35,485 bases of DNA from an uncultured bacterium (GCA_903850745.1 CAINMH010000007.1:1-35485), one strand, 5' to 3'. Counted from the first letter of the stretch, positions 7,009-16,337 are shown. Notes: generated by a model from the sequence alone, not told the origin. Made by a program: numbers and translations.

Positions 7009-8319
7009 TTACACCCCTGGCAGAACTAGCGCCGAAATCAGCCCGAGCGCTGAACAAATACCAAGAGTCCGGAGCATGCCCCACTTGAACGCGAAGGTGA
7101 TGACGAATCCGAGAGCTGCGATAACCAGCGTGGACCAGCGAATCGAATCCAGTTGAGGTGCCATGACTTGTAGTGGCCCCCATGCCCAGACCCCGACATT
7201 GCTAAAAAGCGTGTTGATAGACAGCCACAGACCCAGGCTTGCGACGACGCCGACCACCGATGCGCCAATCGCCTGCAATGCGCCACGGAGCGGGACGTTG
7301 CTGCGTAGCCTCTCGAGAAACGGAGCTCCGAGCAGCACAAAACATGTAGAAGGCAGGAACAGCACCAAGAGGGTAAGGAGCGCTCCCAACGTGCCCGCTA
7401 GCAACGGGGGTAGACCGCCGGGATTTTGGTAGGCGGCCACAAAGCCCACGAACTCAAGCACCAGAATCAGTGGGCCGGGCGTCGTCTCGGCGAGCCCGAG
7501 TCCAACGGTCATCTGATTGGCAGTGAGCCAGCCATACGACATCACAGCTTGTTGCGCGATATAGCCAAGCACCGCATAAGCACCGCCGAAAGTGATGATC
7601 GCCGTCTTCGAGAAGAGCAACCCGATGTCCGGAAAGACGGTTCCTCCAGCAAGTATGCACACTGCCGCGACGCTCACGATCCACACACTGATCCCGATAG
7701 CTGCTGCCACCAACGTTCTGCGCGAGTTCGTGGACTTCACACGTGTTGTTTTTGACTCCGCCTTATCAGGGGCTTGTTGACGGACCAACGTGGTCAGCCA
7801 ACCACCAACTCCGGCGACGATGATGACGACAGGGAAGGGAATGGCGAAGAACATCAGTCCAAGGAACGATGCACCGGCGATCGCCAACATGACGGGAGAA
7901 GAGAGTTGTCGCTTGCCCATCCGGATCAGTGCCTGCGCCACGATGGCGATAACAGCGGCTTGTAGTCCAGAGAGCAAGCCGTTCACCCATGTGACGGTCC
8001 CGTAGAGAACGTAAATCCACGACAGCGCGAGCATCAGTAGGGCGCCGGGAATGACGAAGAGCGCAGACGAAGTTAAGGCCCCTCGGAGTCCGTGGCGGCG
8101 CCAGCCGATGTAAGTCGCGAGCTGGTGCGCCTCGGGGCCAGGCAGCAGCATGCAAAAACTTAAGGCATGCGCGAACTGATCTTCATTGAGCCAACCGCGT
8201 TGTTGGACGACCTCGCGGTGCATGATGGAGATTTGCCCTGCAGGGCCGCCAAAGCCTGTCGCGCCGATGCGAGCCCACAGCGCAGGGTCATTTGGTGACT
8301 TGCCCCCAAAGAGACCCAC
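7009..8319 (-). CDS. chrA: ChrA-family chromate/anion transporter
   Basis: Membrane protein of 436 residues with two homologous halves, the long form of the CHR family, which exports chromate or related oxyanions. Diagnostic stretches in the first half are GATGFGGPAGQI, GWLNEDQF and LPGPEAHQLATYIGW; in the second half IITFGGAYAVLGY, GWLTANQMTVGLGLAETTPGP. The GTG start is tentative because it lies inside a perfect 12-bp inverted repeat and has no good ribosome binding site. A start further downstream would remove the first FGGP motif, so this is the best choice. The real substrate may be another anion. Confidence 0.87.
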   Translation of the reverse strand: MGLFGGKSPNDPALWARIGATGFGGPAGQISIMHREVVQQRGWLNEDQFAHALSFCMLLPGPEAHQLATYIGWRRHGLRGALTSSALFVIPGALLMLALSWIYVLYGTVTWVNGLLSGLQAAVIAIVAQALIRMGKRQLSSPVMLAIAGASFLGLMFFAIPFPVVIIVAGVGGWLTTLVRQQAPDKAESKTTRVKSTNSRRTLVAAAIGISVWIVSVAAVCILAGGTVFPDIGLLFSKTAIITFGGAYAVLGYIAQQAVMSYGWLTANQMTVGLGLAETTPGPLILVLEFVGFVAAYQNPGGLPPLLAGTLGALLTLLVLFLPSTCFVLLGAPFLERLRSNVPLRGALQAIGASVVGVVASLGLWLSINTLFSNVGVWAWGPLQVMAPQLDSIRWSTLVIAALGFVITFAFKWGMLRTLGICSALGLISALVLPGV

Positions 8320-8350
8320 GCCCCGAAGTGTTGCAGGTTTCGGGGCGTGG
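8316..8350. promoter_or_regulatory. Perfect 12-bp inverted repeat over the chrA start
   Basis: CCACGCCCCGAA (8316-8327) and TTCGGGGCGTGG (8339-8350) can pair fully around an 11-base loop. The GTG start of chrA lies in one arm. No T-run follows on either strand, so a classical terminator is not obvious. It may end the small upstream gene or hold the chrA start closed. Confidence 0.6.
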
Positions 8351-8365
8351 AACTTCGTTGGGCCG

Positions 8366-8512
8366 TCAGATGTGACGGGCGAAGATCGCGTCGATCTCCT
8401 GCCGCTGTGACGGTGTCATGGCGCGTGAGCGCTCGCGGTCCCAAGCACGCTGGATCTTTGCGCGCTCAACTTCCTCTGCACTGCGCCGACTGAAAATATT
8501 AAACATTGCCAT
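8366..8512 (-). CDS. Small basic/acidic helical protein of 48 residues
   Basis: A short reading frame from ATG at 8512 to TGA, with GGGAGAG about ten bases upstream. The product begins MAMFNIFSRRSAEEVERAKI and is highly charged and probably helical, with no membrane segment. It ends 47 bases before the chrA start, on the same strand, and a strong hairpin lies between. I do not recognise a family. The ribosome binding site and the codon pattern support a real gene, but homologues are needed for certainty. Confidence 0.55.
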   Translation of the reverse strand: MAMFNIFSRRSAEEVERAKIQRAWDRERSRAMTPSQRQEIDAIFARHI

Positions 8513-8777
8513 GGAGGTTCTCTCCCGTTTTCTCGTTTCGCCCGTTGTGGGGGCCTTGTTGTGTCGCTCGGGGTGATGAGCGATGTCTTAAGTATGCCAT
8601 CCGGGGGCTTGTGACGGTTAATCAGAAACGTGTGACCTGCCCCACGGAGAAACTGCACAGAAGTCAAATACTGAGTAAACGCTGGAAGTTTCGACCGATT
8701 TTTGGAACGCCATGACGTGCGTTGAACGTCTTAGGGATGGTTGAATGGCTGAGACGTGAACGAAAGGGAGTCGATTC

Positions 8778-9584
8778 GTGCGGTATCCGTGGTTGGCCGG
8801 GGCGCTTGCGGCTGTCTGCCTCGTGGCGGTTGGCGCGGCCATCGTTATCGGCATGCGACCAAGTGGTGCGGCTGCCGCAAACTCCAGCTCCTCGACTCAG
8901 TTGCCGGCCGGTGTCTCATCACCCACCAACTCTTCGGGTGCGCCAGTGAGCCTCGCGCCGCTCATCGCTCCCGATGATCCACTGGCTCAGCCGTCCATCA
9001 TTCCTCTGGAGGACCGGCCCAAGGTGGTGTTTATCGGCGACTCCATCACGCTAGGTACCAGTGATTTCGCCAACGGTTTTGTTGGTGATTGGTCTTGGTT
9101 CTATGCGTTAGTCAATGCTCCCGACGCTCCTGTCGCTTTTGCGGGAGGTGTTGCGGACAATGGCATGCGTACTTCTTGGATGGCTGAGCATGTCTGGGAC
9201 GCCCTGAGCAAGCAGCCAGACATGCTCATCGTTCTCGGTGGCACCAACGACATAGCGCCAGGTGCTGACCCAGCGACCAGCCTCGCGAATCTTCAGCGCA
9301 TCGTCGACGCAGCCGCTCAGGCTGGGGTCAAGGTCGCTGTCTGCACGATCCCGCCATCTGACAAACCCAATGTCGATGAACTAACACGTGCATATAACGA
9401 CGCATTGAAAGTATGGGCGGACAGCACGGGAATCATTCTGCTCGACACGGCAGCACCACTTCGTGGACCGGAAGGTGTCGGGTGGGCCCCTGAGCTCACT
9501 ACTGATGGCACCCATCCCTCACCCGAAGGTGCGGTTCGCATGTCACAAGCCGCGGCCACCACCTTGCGCTACCTCGGCCAATAG
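8778..9584 (+). CDS. Secreted or anchored SGNH/GDSL hydrolase
   Basis: An esterase or lipase-like hydrolase of 268 residues with an N-terminal membrane or signal segment (about 4-25) and a Ser/Ala/Thr-rich spacer. SGNH blocks are clear: GDSIT with nucleophile Ser89, VADNGM (block II Gly), GGTNDI (block III Asn), and TDGTHPSPEG with Asp243 and His246. The substrate is unknown; related proteins deacylate sugars, lipids or cell-wall esters. GTG at 8778 is preceded by AAAGGGAG with good spacing. The 265 bases upstream separate it from the divergent small protein and hold no other gene. Confidence 0.85.
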   Translation: MRYPWLAGALAAVCLVAVGAAIVIGMRPSGAAAANSSSSTQLPAGVSSPTNSSGAPVSLAPLIAPDDPLAQPSIIPLEDRPKVVFIGDSITLGTSDFANGFVGDWSWFYALVNAPDAPVAFAGGVADNGMRTSWMAEHVWDALSKQPDMLIVLGGTNDIAPGADPATSLANLQRIVDAAAQAGVKVAVCTIPPSDKPNVDELTRAYNDALKVWADSTGIILLDTAAPLRGPEGVGWAPELTTDGTHPSPEGAVRMSQAAATTLRYLGQ

Positions 9585-9616
9585 AGCCGCCTCGGCTAAC
9601 GGAGCATTGGCGACCC

Positions 9617-9622
9617 TAGAGT
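9617..9622 (+). promoter_or_regulatory. -10 hexamer for leaderless P450 gene
   Basis: TAGAGT, six bases before the GTG at 9629. The purine-rich GAAGGGG between them is too close to the start to be a normal ribosome binding site. Confidence 0.5.
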
Positions 9623-9628
9623 GAAGGG

Positions 9629-11017
9629 GTGCCCGCGAATCTGCCTGTCCCGAATCGCCGCTACTTTCGTACGCCCGCCACGGCCCCGGGACCGAGCGGG
9701 CCTCAAATGTCTCGGCACATCGCACTCATCCGTCGTGACCCGCTGACTTTTCTGACGGAGACCTGGCGGACGTATGGCGATGTGGTGCAGTTTCCGATTC
9801 CGAAGCCACCGTCTTATCTGATCTCGTCGCCTGAGGCCGTTCGCGCAGTTCTGGTGACGGAAGGCCGCAACTACACGAAGGCGACCTTGCAATATCGCGC
9901 CTTGTCTTTGGTGACCGGCGAGGGCCTTCTCACAGCTGAAGGTGAGTCGTGGCGCGTTCAGCGTCCACTCGTGCAACCAGCCTTTCACCACTCTTCGGTC
10001 GAACGTATGGCTGCACATGTCGTGTCTGCTTCTGACTCGTTGATCACCCGCTGGGCCGCGCTTCCTGACGGTGCAGTGGTCGATGTCGACGGCGAAATGA
10101 TGCGCATGGCTCTCGAGGTAGTCGGTCATTCGTTGTTTGGTTCGGATCTTTCCGGTGATGCGGATCGACTAGCAAAGGCGACACTCGCGGCTCTCGATGT
10201 CGTAGTAGCGCGCGCGCGTGTGCCCATTACTCCGCCGGCTTGGCTGCCCACTCCAGCAAATCGCCAACTTGCGCGCGCAGTGAGCACGTTGGATGAAGCG
10301 GTTGCTGGCTTGATTGATCGGCATCGTGATCGATCTGACGAGGCGGGACATACCCCTGACATGCTCAACATGCTCCTCGATGCACGAGATGACGAAGGAC
10401 GAGAACTGTCGACAAGTCAGATTCGCGATCAGATGGTCACGTTCATCGTGGCGGGTCACGAAACCGTGGCGAGTGCATTGAGTTGGGCGTGGGCCTTGCT
10501 GGCCCAGCACCCAGAAGTTGCTGATGCGATCGCTGCTGAAGCGAATTCGGTGTTCGGCGATCGTGAACCATGCGCGGCTGACTATGTGCGCTTGCCATGG
10601 ACAAAGGCGGTATTTGACGAGACTTTGCGGTTGTATCCACCGGCCTGGTTGATCACGCGAACGTCCATTGATGGCGCAACATTGGCTGGGCGAGAGATTC
10701 ACCCGAATTCACTACACATCATCAGTCCATGGATCGTGCATCGCCATCCGGATGCATGGCGTAATCCGGGGGAGTTCACACCCGAACGGTTCTTAGAGAG
10801 AGATGCACCTATCCGTTCGGCGTTTTTCCCCTTTGGTGCGGGCTTGCGGTTGTGCATCGGTCGGGACTTCGCCTACGTAGAAGGTGTGCTCGCTTTGGCG
10901 CGAATCGCCTCGCGATTACGTTTGAGTGCGCTACCTGGACAACAGTTGCCACGCGCTATGCCATTGGTGACGATTCGGCCCGAAGGCGGCTTGCACCTGG
11001 GAGTAGGGAAGAGATAG
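9629..11017 (+). CDS. Cytochrome P450
   Basis: Haem-thiolate monooxygenase of 462 residues. Visible motifs are the I-helix oxygen-activation sequence AGHET (about 275-279), the K-helix ExxR (Glu331, Arg334 in DETLRLYP), and the haem loop FGAGLRLCIG with axial Cys409. There is no N-terminal membrane anchor and no fused reductase, so it needs separate ferredoxin partners, which are absent here. The length and haem loop resemble P450s known to act on fatty acids or terpenoids, but the substrate cannot be read from sequence. It ends one base before the convergent hisN stop. Confidence 0.92.
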   Translation: MPANLPVPNRRYFRTPATAPGPSGPQMSRHIALIRRDPLTFLTETWRTYGDVVQFPIPKPPSYLISSPEAVRAVLVTEGRNYTKATLQYRALSLVTGEGLLTAEGESWRVQRPLVQPAFHHSSVERMAAHVVSASDSLITRWAALPDGAVVDVDGEMMRMALEVVGHSLFGSDLSGDADRLAKATLAALDVVVARARVPITPPAWLPTPANRQLARAVSTLDEAVAGLIDRHRDRSDEAGHTPDMLNMLLDARDDEGRELSTSQIRDQMVTFIVAGHETVASALSWAWALLAQHPEVADAIAAEANSVFGDREPCAADYVRLPWTKAVFDETLRLYPPAWLITRTSIDGATLAGREIHPNSLHIISPWIVHRHPDAWRNPGEFTPERFLERDAPIRSAFFPFGAGLRLCIGRDFAYVEGVLALARIASRLRLSALPGQQLPRAMPLVTIRPEGGLHLGVGKR

Positions 11018-11018
11018 G

Positions 11019-11819
11019 TCAGCTGAACAGCGCGAGTACGTCGGCATGCAACAGGCCATTGGTGGCAACTGCGCTACCGGGACCGCCGAGGGCTGGGGAG
11101 CCGCCAAATGACGTCATTCGTCCGCCCGCCTCTTCGACAATCGGGATCAGTGCAGCGACATCCCATGGATTGAGTGCGGGTTCAGCTGAGATGTCCACGG
11201 CACCTTCGGCGACAAGCATGTGCGACCAGAAGTCTCCGTATGCGCGCGAACGCCAGATGCGGCCGCGAAGATGTGCGAGCGCGTCAGCGCCGCCCGCTGT
11301 CTCCCAGCCATTTTCGTCGGAATAGGAGAAGGACGCGTCGGAGAGCGATGTGATGCCACTGACCTGCATGCGACGTGGAACTGCATCTCCCGGTGATGTG
11401 CACCAGGCACCCTGCCCACGAGCTGCCCACCAGCGTCGGGCGAGTGCGGGTGCCGAGACCACTCCGACGACTGCCGGATCTGTGGTGTCACCGGGCCCCT
11501 CCACTAGGGCGATGAGGGTCGCCCATACAGGAACACCTCTGACGTAATTCTTGGTTCCATCGATCGGGTCGATGATCCAACGACGTCCGGGGACCGTAAG
11601 CGCGCCCCCTTCCTCTTCGCCCACGATCAGGTCATTGGGTCGTTCTTGCGCCAACACTGCACGGAGTGCACTTTCAGCCGCGAGATCGGCTTCGGTGACG
11701 GGCGTTAGATCGGGTTTTGCCGTGACCTGTAGGTCCGATGCGCGAAACCGCTGCATGGTCAGCGAGTCCGCAACTTCGGCAAGGCGCAACGCAAGCTGGA
11801 GGTCGTCGGTGAGGCTCAC
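11019..11819 (-). CDS. hisN: Histidinol-phosphate phosphatase, inositol-monophosphatase family
   Basis: A Mg-dependent phosphatase of 266 residues. It carries the IMPase metal motifs GEE (about 67-69), [12 protein letters not shown] (about 80-91) and [17 protein letters not shown] near the C terminus. The closest pattern known to me is the actinobacterial HisN that dephosphorylates histidinol phosphate in histidine synthesis; another IMPase-type phosphatase cannot be excluded. GTG at 11819 is supported by TAGCCT six bases upstream. It diverges from the DUF2231 gene, with the two -10 boxes only five bases apart. Confidence 0.82.
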   Translation of the reverse strand: MSLTDDLQLALRLAEVADSLTMQRFRASDLQVTAKPDLTPVTEADLAAESALRAVLAQERPNDLIVGEEEGGALTVPGRRWIIDPIDGTKNYVRGVPVWATLIALVEGPGDTTDPAVVGVVSAPALARRWWAARGQGAWCTSPGDAVPRRMQVSGITSLSDASFSYSDENGWETAGGADALAHLRGRIWRSRAYGDFWSHMLVAEGAVDISAEPALNPWDVAALIPIVEEAGGRMTSFGGSPALGGPGSAVATNGLLHADVLALFS

Positions 11820-11825
11820 AGAGGC

Positions 11826-11842
11826 AGGCTAGCGCGTATCGT
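11826..11842. promoter_or_regulatory. Back-to-back leaderless promoters hisN / DUF2231
   Basis: TAGCCT on the minus strand (11831-11826) is six bases before the hisN GTG. TATCGT on the plus strand (11837-11842) is seven bases before the DUF2231 ATG. The two promoters share their upstream DNA, so their polymerases probably compete. Confidence 0.5.
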
Positions 11843-11849
11843 TCCCAAT

Positions 11850-12320
11850 ATGGATTCTGCGTTCGACACGATCTTCGGCCTACCCACACACGTGCTGGTC
11901 GTCCACTTTGTCGTGGTCCTGCTTCCGCTTGCGGCGATTGGCGCGGTCATCATGGCAATCAAGCAGCGGTGGTCGGTGAGATTTGGCCCCATTGTTGTGG
12001 TTATCGCCTTTGTGGGGCTGGGTGTGACTGTGGTGTCCAAGGAGTCGGGCCAGGCATTTGCCCAACGCGTCGGCACCCCGCAGCCGCATGCCGAACTCGC
12101 GGACACATTGCCGTACTTTGCCCTCGCGCTCTTCGTAACCGTTGCCGCTTTGTGGCTTCTCGACCGCAACGGTTCTGCGAAGCGAAAACGCCCCATCGGC
12201 GTGGCGATCCTGGCAATCGTGGTCATCGCGGTCGCGGCTCTGACCACTCTGTGGACAATTCGCGTCGGCCACAGTGGGTCTGAGGCCGTTTGGCAAGGGA
12301 CCGTGCAGATGACGCAGTAG
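11850..12320 (+). CDS. DUF2231 membrane protein
   Basis: A 156-residue protein with four predicted membrane helices (about 15-36, 44-62, 88-105, 117-137). The N terminus GLPTHVLVVHFVVVLLPLA carries the Pro-x-His...His pattern typical of DUF2231, where the two His may bind a metal or haem. Function is not known. Its 3' end lies five bases from the convergent rsgA stop. Confidence 0.8.
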   Translation: MDSAFDTIFGLPTHVLVVHFVVVLLPLAAIGAVIMAIKQRWSVRFGPIVVVIAFVGLGVTVVSKESGQAFAQRVGTPQPHAELADTLPYFALALFVTVAALWLLDRNGSAKRKRPIGVAILAIVVIAVAALTTLWTIRVGHSGSEAVWQGTVQMTQ

Positions 12321-12325
12321 GGCCC

Positions 12326-13324
12326 CTATTCGTCAGTCGCGCCCATGGATCGAATGAGCCTGCGCAGTGAATCAAGTCGGGCCTCACCCCCGGATCCTGC
12401 TTTGCCTTGAGCCACCCAGTCATCGAGTCCGCACTCTGCCTCGTCATGCGAGCACGCACGTGGGCACTCGGTGGTGCCTTCCTGCAGGTCGGGAAATGTG
12501 CCCAGAATGCGACCGGCATCAACGTGCGCAAGGCCAAAGGACCGAATGCCGGGAGTGTCAATAATCCAGCCGCCACCAGGCAACGGCAAGGCGACAGCGG
12601 ACGTCGACGTATGACGGCCCCTGCCCGTCACGGTGTTGACTTCGCCGGTGATGCGCGCGGCGTCGGGGACTAGCGCATTAACCAGAGTGGACTTTCCGAC
12701 TCCGGAATGTCCGACGAGCACGGTGACGTGTCCAGCGAGCAGTGCGCGAAGTTCGCTGAGGTCAGAGTTTCTTTGGATTGCCACGTGGTCGACGCCAAGT
12801 GAGTCGTATGCGTTCACCAAAGTCGATGGGTCGGCGAGATCAGTCTTGGTGATGATGAGAACCGGCGTTAGTTCGGCATCAAATGCCGCAACCAGCGTGC
12901 GGTCGATCAGTCGTGGCCGCGGTTCTGGATTTATCACCGATGTGACAATCGCGAGTTGATCGGCATTGGCCACAATGACGCGTTCGACCGGATCGGTGTC
13001 GTCTGCAGTCCGTCGCAGGACAGTAGTCCTCGGTTCGAGGCGCACGATGCGGCCGAGATCGTCGCTCTCGCCCACGACGGCAACTCGATCGCCCACGATC
13101 ACGCCCTTACGGCCGAGCTCTCGTGCCTTGACTGCCCAGATCGGAGCATCCGCGGAATCCAAGAGCACAGTGAAACGCCCGCGATCTACAGCAAGTACGA
13201 ATCCCGGGACTGCAGAGTCATGGGAGGGGCGGTCTTTTGACCGTGGTCGCGACTTGGAACGACTCGGTCGGATGCGTACGTCATCCTCATCGAGGTCGGG
13301 ACGTCGTCTGGCAGGCGGATTCAC
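12326..13324 (-). CDS. rsgA: Ribosome small-subunit biogenesis GTPase RsgA
   Basis: Circularly permuted GTPase of 332 residues that checks late 30S ribosome assembly. In order: a basic tail (about 1-35), an OB domain (about 45-100), the permuted G motifs ITKTDLAD (G4), [14 protein letters not shown] (G1) and DTPGIR (G3), then a zinc domain with [12 protein letters not shown]. The GTG at 13324 is preferred because it overlaps the aroA stop as GTGA and follows AGGCGG; a GTG at 13348 would add eight residues. Coupling to aroA fits the pairing Rv3227-Rv3228 in Mycobacterium. Confidence 0.92.
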   Translation of the reverse strand: MNPPARRRPDLDEDDVRIRPSRSKSRPRSKDRPSHDSAVPGFVLAVDRGRFTVLLDSADAPIWAVKARELGRKGVIVGDRVAVVGESDDLGRIVRLEPRTTVLRRTADDTDPVERVIVANADQLAIVTSVINPEPRPRLIDRTLVAAFDAELTPVLIITKTDLADPSTLVNAYDSLGVDHVAIQRNSDLSELRALLAGHVTVLVGHSGVGKSTLVNALVPDAARITGEVNTVTGRGRHTSTSAVALPLPGGGWIIDTPGIRSFGLAHVDAGRILGTFPDLQEGTTECPRACSHDEAECGLDDWVAQGKAGSGGEARLDSLRRLIRSMGATDE

Positions 13325-14604
13325 GCGCCGCCTAGCAGTCGTGCCCACATGTCGGTGAATCCTGGCATTGTCTTGGCAGTAGTCGAGATGTTTTCGACCT
13401 GCACCCCGGGCACGGCAAGGCCGATGACAGCACCAGCTGTAGCCATGCGGTGATCGTCGTAGGTCTCGATGTGACCACCGTGAAGTGGCGCCGGAACGAT
13501 CGTGAGTCCATCGGGCTCTTCTGTGACATTGCCACCGAGGCGATTGATCTCGGTAGCGAGTGCTGCGAGGCGATCGGTCTCATGCCCGCGCAGGTGTGCG
13601 ATCCCACGGATCCGCGAAGGGCTCGCTGCCAGTGCGCATAGGGCGGCAACGACTGGAGTGAGTTCGCCTTCGTCATGCAAATCGATGTCTATTCCTGACA
13701 TGACATCTGGCCCACTCACCGTGAGTTTGTCGTCATGGAGCGTCACAGCGCCGCCCATAGCGGTGAGAATTCCGCGAAGAGCGTCTCCGGCCTGCGTAGT
13801 TTTTGCTGGCCAGTCCGGAATTGTGACGCGACCCCCGGTGGCCATAGCGGCGGCGAGGAACGGAGCGGCATTGGAGAGATCGGGTTCGATGACGCGATCG
13901 ATCGCAAGGATGGGCGCCGGCAGCACCGTCCACGATGCGCTTCTGGGATCTTCGGTGTCGCAGTCAACGTGAACCCCACACTCTCGAAGCATCGTCACTG
14001 TCATGTCGATGTGTGGTAACGATGGAAGAGTTGTCCCTTCATGACGAATGCGGACGCCTTCGTCGAAGCGGGCGCCGGAAAGCAGGAGCGCGCTCACGAA
14101 TTGACTCGACGAGGAGGCATCGATGACTACATCGCCGCCGCGGACGCTTCCTTGGCCACGGACAGTGAACGGAAGTGTGCCTAGTCCACCATCGGATACG
14201 TCGACGCCAAGTTGACGAAGGGCCTGGATGATGGTCAACATCGGCCGCACTCGGGCGCGCTCGTCGCCGTCGAACGCAATGTCGCCCTGGGCGAGTGCGG
14301 CTATCGGAGGCATAAATCGCATTACAGTCCCGGCGAGCCCGACGTCGATTACGGCTGGTCCGGATAGTGGTTGCGGCACGACGTCGTAATCAGAACCCGA
14401 CCGCACATTGATCTGCGCCCCGAGTGTGGTGAGGGCGCTAATCATCAATGCCGTGTCTCGCGCCTGCAGGACGTTGCGAATCACGGACGGCCCATCCGCG
14501 AGTGCCGCAAGGATCAATGCCCGATTGGTGATCGACTTGGAACCGGGGACGGCAATGGTCGCCACAACGGGACCATCTGAGAATGGGGCCGGCCACAGGG
14601 TCAC
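13321..14604 (-). CDS. aroA: 3-phosphoshikimate 1-carboxyvinyltransferase (EPSP synthase)
   Basis: Shikimate-pathway enzyme of 427 residues that joins phosphoenolpyruvate to shikimate 3-phosphate. Motifs are [18 protein letters not shown] (about 16-33), the [11 protein letters not shown] loop, and [15 protein letters not shown], where actinobacteria have His instead of the commoner Lys. The open frame runs back to 14778, but the GTG at 14604 gives the normal N terminus and has TACCCT six bases upstream. It is divergent from the SRAP gene, whose ATG is 29 bases away. Confidence 0.95.
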   Translation of the reverse strand: MTLWPAPFSDGPVVATIAVPGSKSITNRALILAALADGPSVIRNVLQARDTALMISALTTLGAQINVRSGSDYDVVPQPLSGPAVIDVGLAGTVMRFMPPIAALAQGDIAFDGDERARVRPMLTIIQALRQLGVDVSDGGLGTLPFTVRGQGSVRGGDVVIDASSSSQFVSALLLSGARFDEGVRIRHEGTTLPSLPHIDMTVTMLRECGVHVDCDTEDPRSASWTVLPAPILAIDRVIEPDLSNAAPFLAAAMATGGRVTIPDWPAKTTQAGDALRGILTAMGGAVTLHDDKLTVSGPDVMSGIDIDLHDEGELTPVVAALCALAASPSRIRGIAHLRGHETDRLAALATEINRLGGNVTEEPDGLTIVPAPLHGGHIETYDDHRMATAGAVIGLAVPGVQVENISTTAKTMPGFTDMWARLLGGA

Positions 14605-14610
14605 TACTTC

Positions 14611-14616
14611 AGGGTA
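14611..14616 (-). promoter_or_regulatory. -10 hexamer for leaderless aroA-rsgA
   Basis: TACCCT on the minus strand, six bases before the aroA GTG. This helps decide against the longer open frame. Confidence 0.5.
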
Positions 14617-14633
14617 TCCGGCATTCTGGTGCC

Positions 14634-15365
14634 ATGTGCGGACGCTATGCGGCATCACGGGACCCGTCGGCCATCGTTGCGGAGTTCGAGGTTCAGGAGG
14701 GTCCTGAGCGTGATCTTCCGGCTGATTACAACGTCGCCCCCACGAAGGACATCTATGTGATCCGTGACCGGGCAGCATCCGATGTAGCCCCGCTCACCCG
14801 CGAAATGCTCATTGCGCGCTGGGGTCTCATCCCAACGTGGGCCAAGGATCCGTCTATTGGAGCACGCATGAATAACGCGCGAATGGAGACGGCGGCGGAA
14901 AAGCCAGCCTTCCGGCAGGCGTACGCGAAGCGACGATGCCTCATCCCAGCTGAGGGGTATTACGAGTGGTACACCTCCGAACAGCTCAACGCCAAAGGCA
15001 AACCGGTGAAACAACCGTTCTTCATTCACGCAGCCGATGGTTCGAGCTTGGCCATTGCTGGATTGTTGGAGTGGTGGCGCGACCGCACGGCGGGGGACGA
15101 GGCGCCATGGCAGTTGACTGCGGCTGTGCTTACGACCGAAGCCATTCCGCAGTTGGCCACCATCCATGACCGAATGCCGGTCATGGTCCCTAAGCCGCTC
15201 TGGAGCAGGTGGCTCGACCCGTCGTGGGACGGGGCAGGGGCTATTGACCTCCTTGGGGTGGTTGCCGAGGGGGACCTGGTTGCCGAACCGGTCTCCATGG
15301 CGGTCAATAACTCCCGAAACAATGGCCCGGAACTTCTGATCCCGGTCCCTGCGGGAATGGATTGA
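14634..15365 (+). CDS. yedK: SRAP/HMCES-type abasic-site DNA-protein crosslinking protein
   Basis: A 243-residue SRAP-domain protein that shields abasic sites in single-stranded DNA by covalent attachment. The ATG at 14634 is certain because the catalytic Cys must be residue 2 (MCGRYA) and is exposed after Met removal. Other conserved parts are DYNVAPT, the [10 protein letters not shown] stretch, GYYEW with the catalytic Glu, and TIHDRMPV with the active-site His. A GTG at 14583 would bury the Cys and is rejected. A SigR-type promoter for the next gene lies across its last codons. Confidence 0.93.
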   Translation: MCGRYAASRDPSAIVAEFEVQEGPERDLPADYNVAPTKDIYVIRDRAASDVAPLTREMLIARWGLIPTWAKDPSIGARMNNARMETAAEKPAFRQAYAKRRCLIPAEGYYEWYTSEQLNAKGKPVKQPFFIHAADGSSLAIAGLLEWWRDRTAGDEAPWQLTAAVLTTEAIPQLATIHDRMPVMVPKPLWSRWLDPSWDGAGAIDLLGVVAEGDLVAEPVSMAVNNSRNNGPELLIPVPAGMD

Positions 15366-15380
15366 CCAGTCCGGCACGTT
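15353..15380 (+). promoter_or_regulatory. Candidate SigR/SigH-dependent promoter of sigR
   Basis: GGGAAT (15353-15358) is followed 19 bases later by GTT (15378-15380). This fits the known SigR-type consensus GGAAT-N18-19-GTT. It would start transcription about 30 bases before the sigR ATG and provide positive autoregulation under thiol-oxidising stress. Confidence 0.6.
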
Positions 15381-15405
15381 TAAGCCGTCATGGGCACCTG
15401 CGGGT

Positions 15406-15411
15406 TAGGCT
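15406..15411 (+). promoter_or_regulatory. -10 hexamer of a second, housekeeping sigR promoter
   Basis: TAGGCT, eight bases before the sigR ATG, would give a leaderless basal transcript alongside the SigR-type promoter upstream. Confidence 0.45.
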
Positions 15412-15419
15412 CGTGTGTG

Positions 15420-16031
15420 ATGGACGAGCAGACGGACGATCGCGCCGCCGACGACCTTGAGTCGCGGTTTGAGCGCGACGCACTCGTATTCCTAGATTCG
15501 TTGTACGGCGCTGCCCTGCGAATGACGCGCAATCCGGCCGACGCTGAAGATCTTGTCCAGGAGACCTACCTCAAGGCATTCGCAGCCTTCCATCAGTTTC
15601 AGGAGGGTACCAATCTCAAGGCGTGGCTCTTTCGCATTCTGACCAACTCCTACATCAACACCTATCGACGCAAGCAGCGCGAGCCGCACTTCACGGGCAC
15701 CGACGAACTTGATGACTGGCAGATGGTGCACACGCAGGCGTATGCCACGGGCCAATTGCGCTCTGCAGAGGCAGAGGCACTCGACCGCCTTCCCGACAGC
15801 GAAGTCAAGCGGGCGCTCCAAGAACTTCCACCGGAGTTCCGTATGGCCGTCTACTACGCCGATGTCGAAGGTTTCCCATATAAAGACATCGCGGAGATGA
15901 TGGAGACTCCCCTCGGCACCGTTATGTCGCGACTACACCGTGGCCGCAAGATGCTTCGTGCGCTACTTGAGGACTACGCAGTCGAACATGGCTTCATCCC
16001 AGTAGGTGTGTCTGGCGGTGAGAGTGAATGA
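15420..16031 (+). CDS. sigR: ECF RNA polymerase sigma factor SigR/SigH
   Basis: Group IV sigma factor of 203 residues that directs the response to thiol oxidation and heat. Region 2 spans [20 protein letters not shown] to [14 protein letters not shown] (about 36-85). Region 4 spans [20 protein letters not shown] to [14 protein letters not shown] (about 135-187). ATG at 15420 is preferred over an in-frame start at 15390, since the extra ten residues overlap the promoter. Its stop overlaps the start of the anti-sigma gene by four bases, the usual arrangement that keeps the two balanced. Confidence 0.93.
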   Translation: MDEQTDDRAADDLESRFERDALVFLDSLYGAALRMTRNPADAEDLVQETYLKAFAAFHQFQEGTNLKAWLFRILTNSYINTYRRKQREPHFTGTDELDDWQMVHTQAYATGQLRSAEAEALDRLPDSEVKRALQELPPEFRMAVYYADVEGFPYKDIAEMMETPLGTVMSRLHRGRKMLRALLEDYAVEHGFIPVGVSGGESE

Positions 16032-16303
16032 ACCAGATCAATTCATTCGATCCGTGTCTTGATGTTCTCGATCAGGTCTATGAGTTTCTTAATGGCGAGA
16101 TGGACGAAGTGCGGGTGCTCGTGGTTCGTCAGCACCTCGAGGTATGCCCACCGTGTCTGCGGCACTACGGACTTGAGCAGGCGGTCAAGGCGCTCCTGAG
16201 CCGGTCCTGTTGCCAGGAGCAAGCGCCAGAGACCCTACGAATCTCGATCGTTGCTCAGATCCGGGAGTTTCGAGTCACCTACCGCACCGAAGATCCAGCC
16301 TGA
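16028..16303 (+). CDS. rsrA: RsrA/RshA zinc redox anti-sigma factor
   Basis: A 91-residue ZAS-family anti-sigma factor that should hold SigR inactive while reduced. The zinc set is visible: Cys10, His36, Cys40 and Cys43 in HLEVCPPC, plus the C-terminal pair Cys61-Cys62 seen in RsrA. Oxidation of these thiols to disulfides releases zinc and the sigma factor in characterised homologues. It is translationally coupled to sigR. Confidence 0.93.
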   Translation: MNQINSFDPCLDVLDQVYEFLNGEMDEVRVLVVRQHLEVCPPCLRHYGLEQAVKALLSRSCCQEQAPETLRISIVAQIREFRVTYRTEDPA

Positions 16304-16337
16304 ATGAGACATGTGCGACCATAGGACCTCACGAACT

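Noticed and set aside
6172-7029. 285-codon open frame on the plus strand
   Set aside because: It lies antisense to thiB and its TPP riboswitch, both of which are unmistakable. Its product has no recognisable domain.
14583-14633. Longer N terminus of the SRAP protein from GTG 14583
   Set aside because: The catalytic Cys must directly follow the initiator Met, so only ATG 14634 works.
14605-14778. Longer N terminus of AroA
   Set aside because: The added residues overlap the SRAP gene and are unlike any EPSP synthase beginning. GTG 14604 has its own -10 box.
14655-15377. 240-codon open frame on the minus strand
   Set aside because: Antisense to the SRAP gene, whose Cys2 and other active-site motifs are certain.
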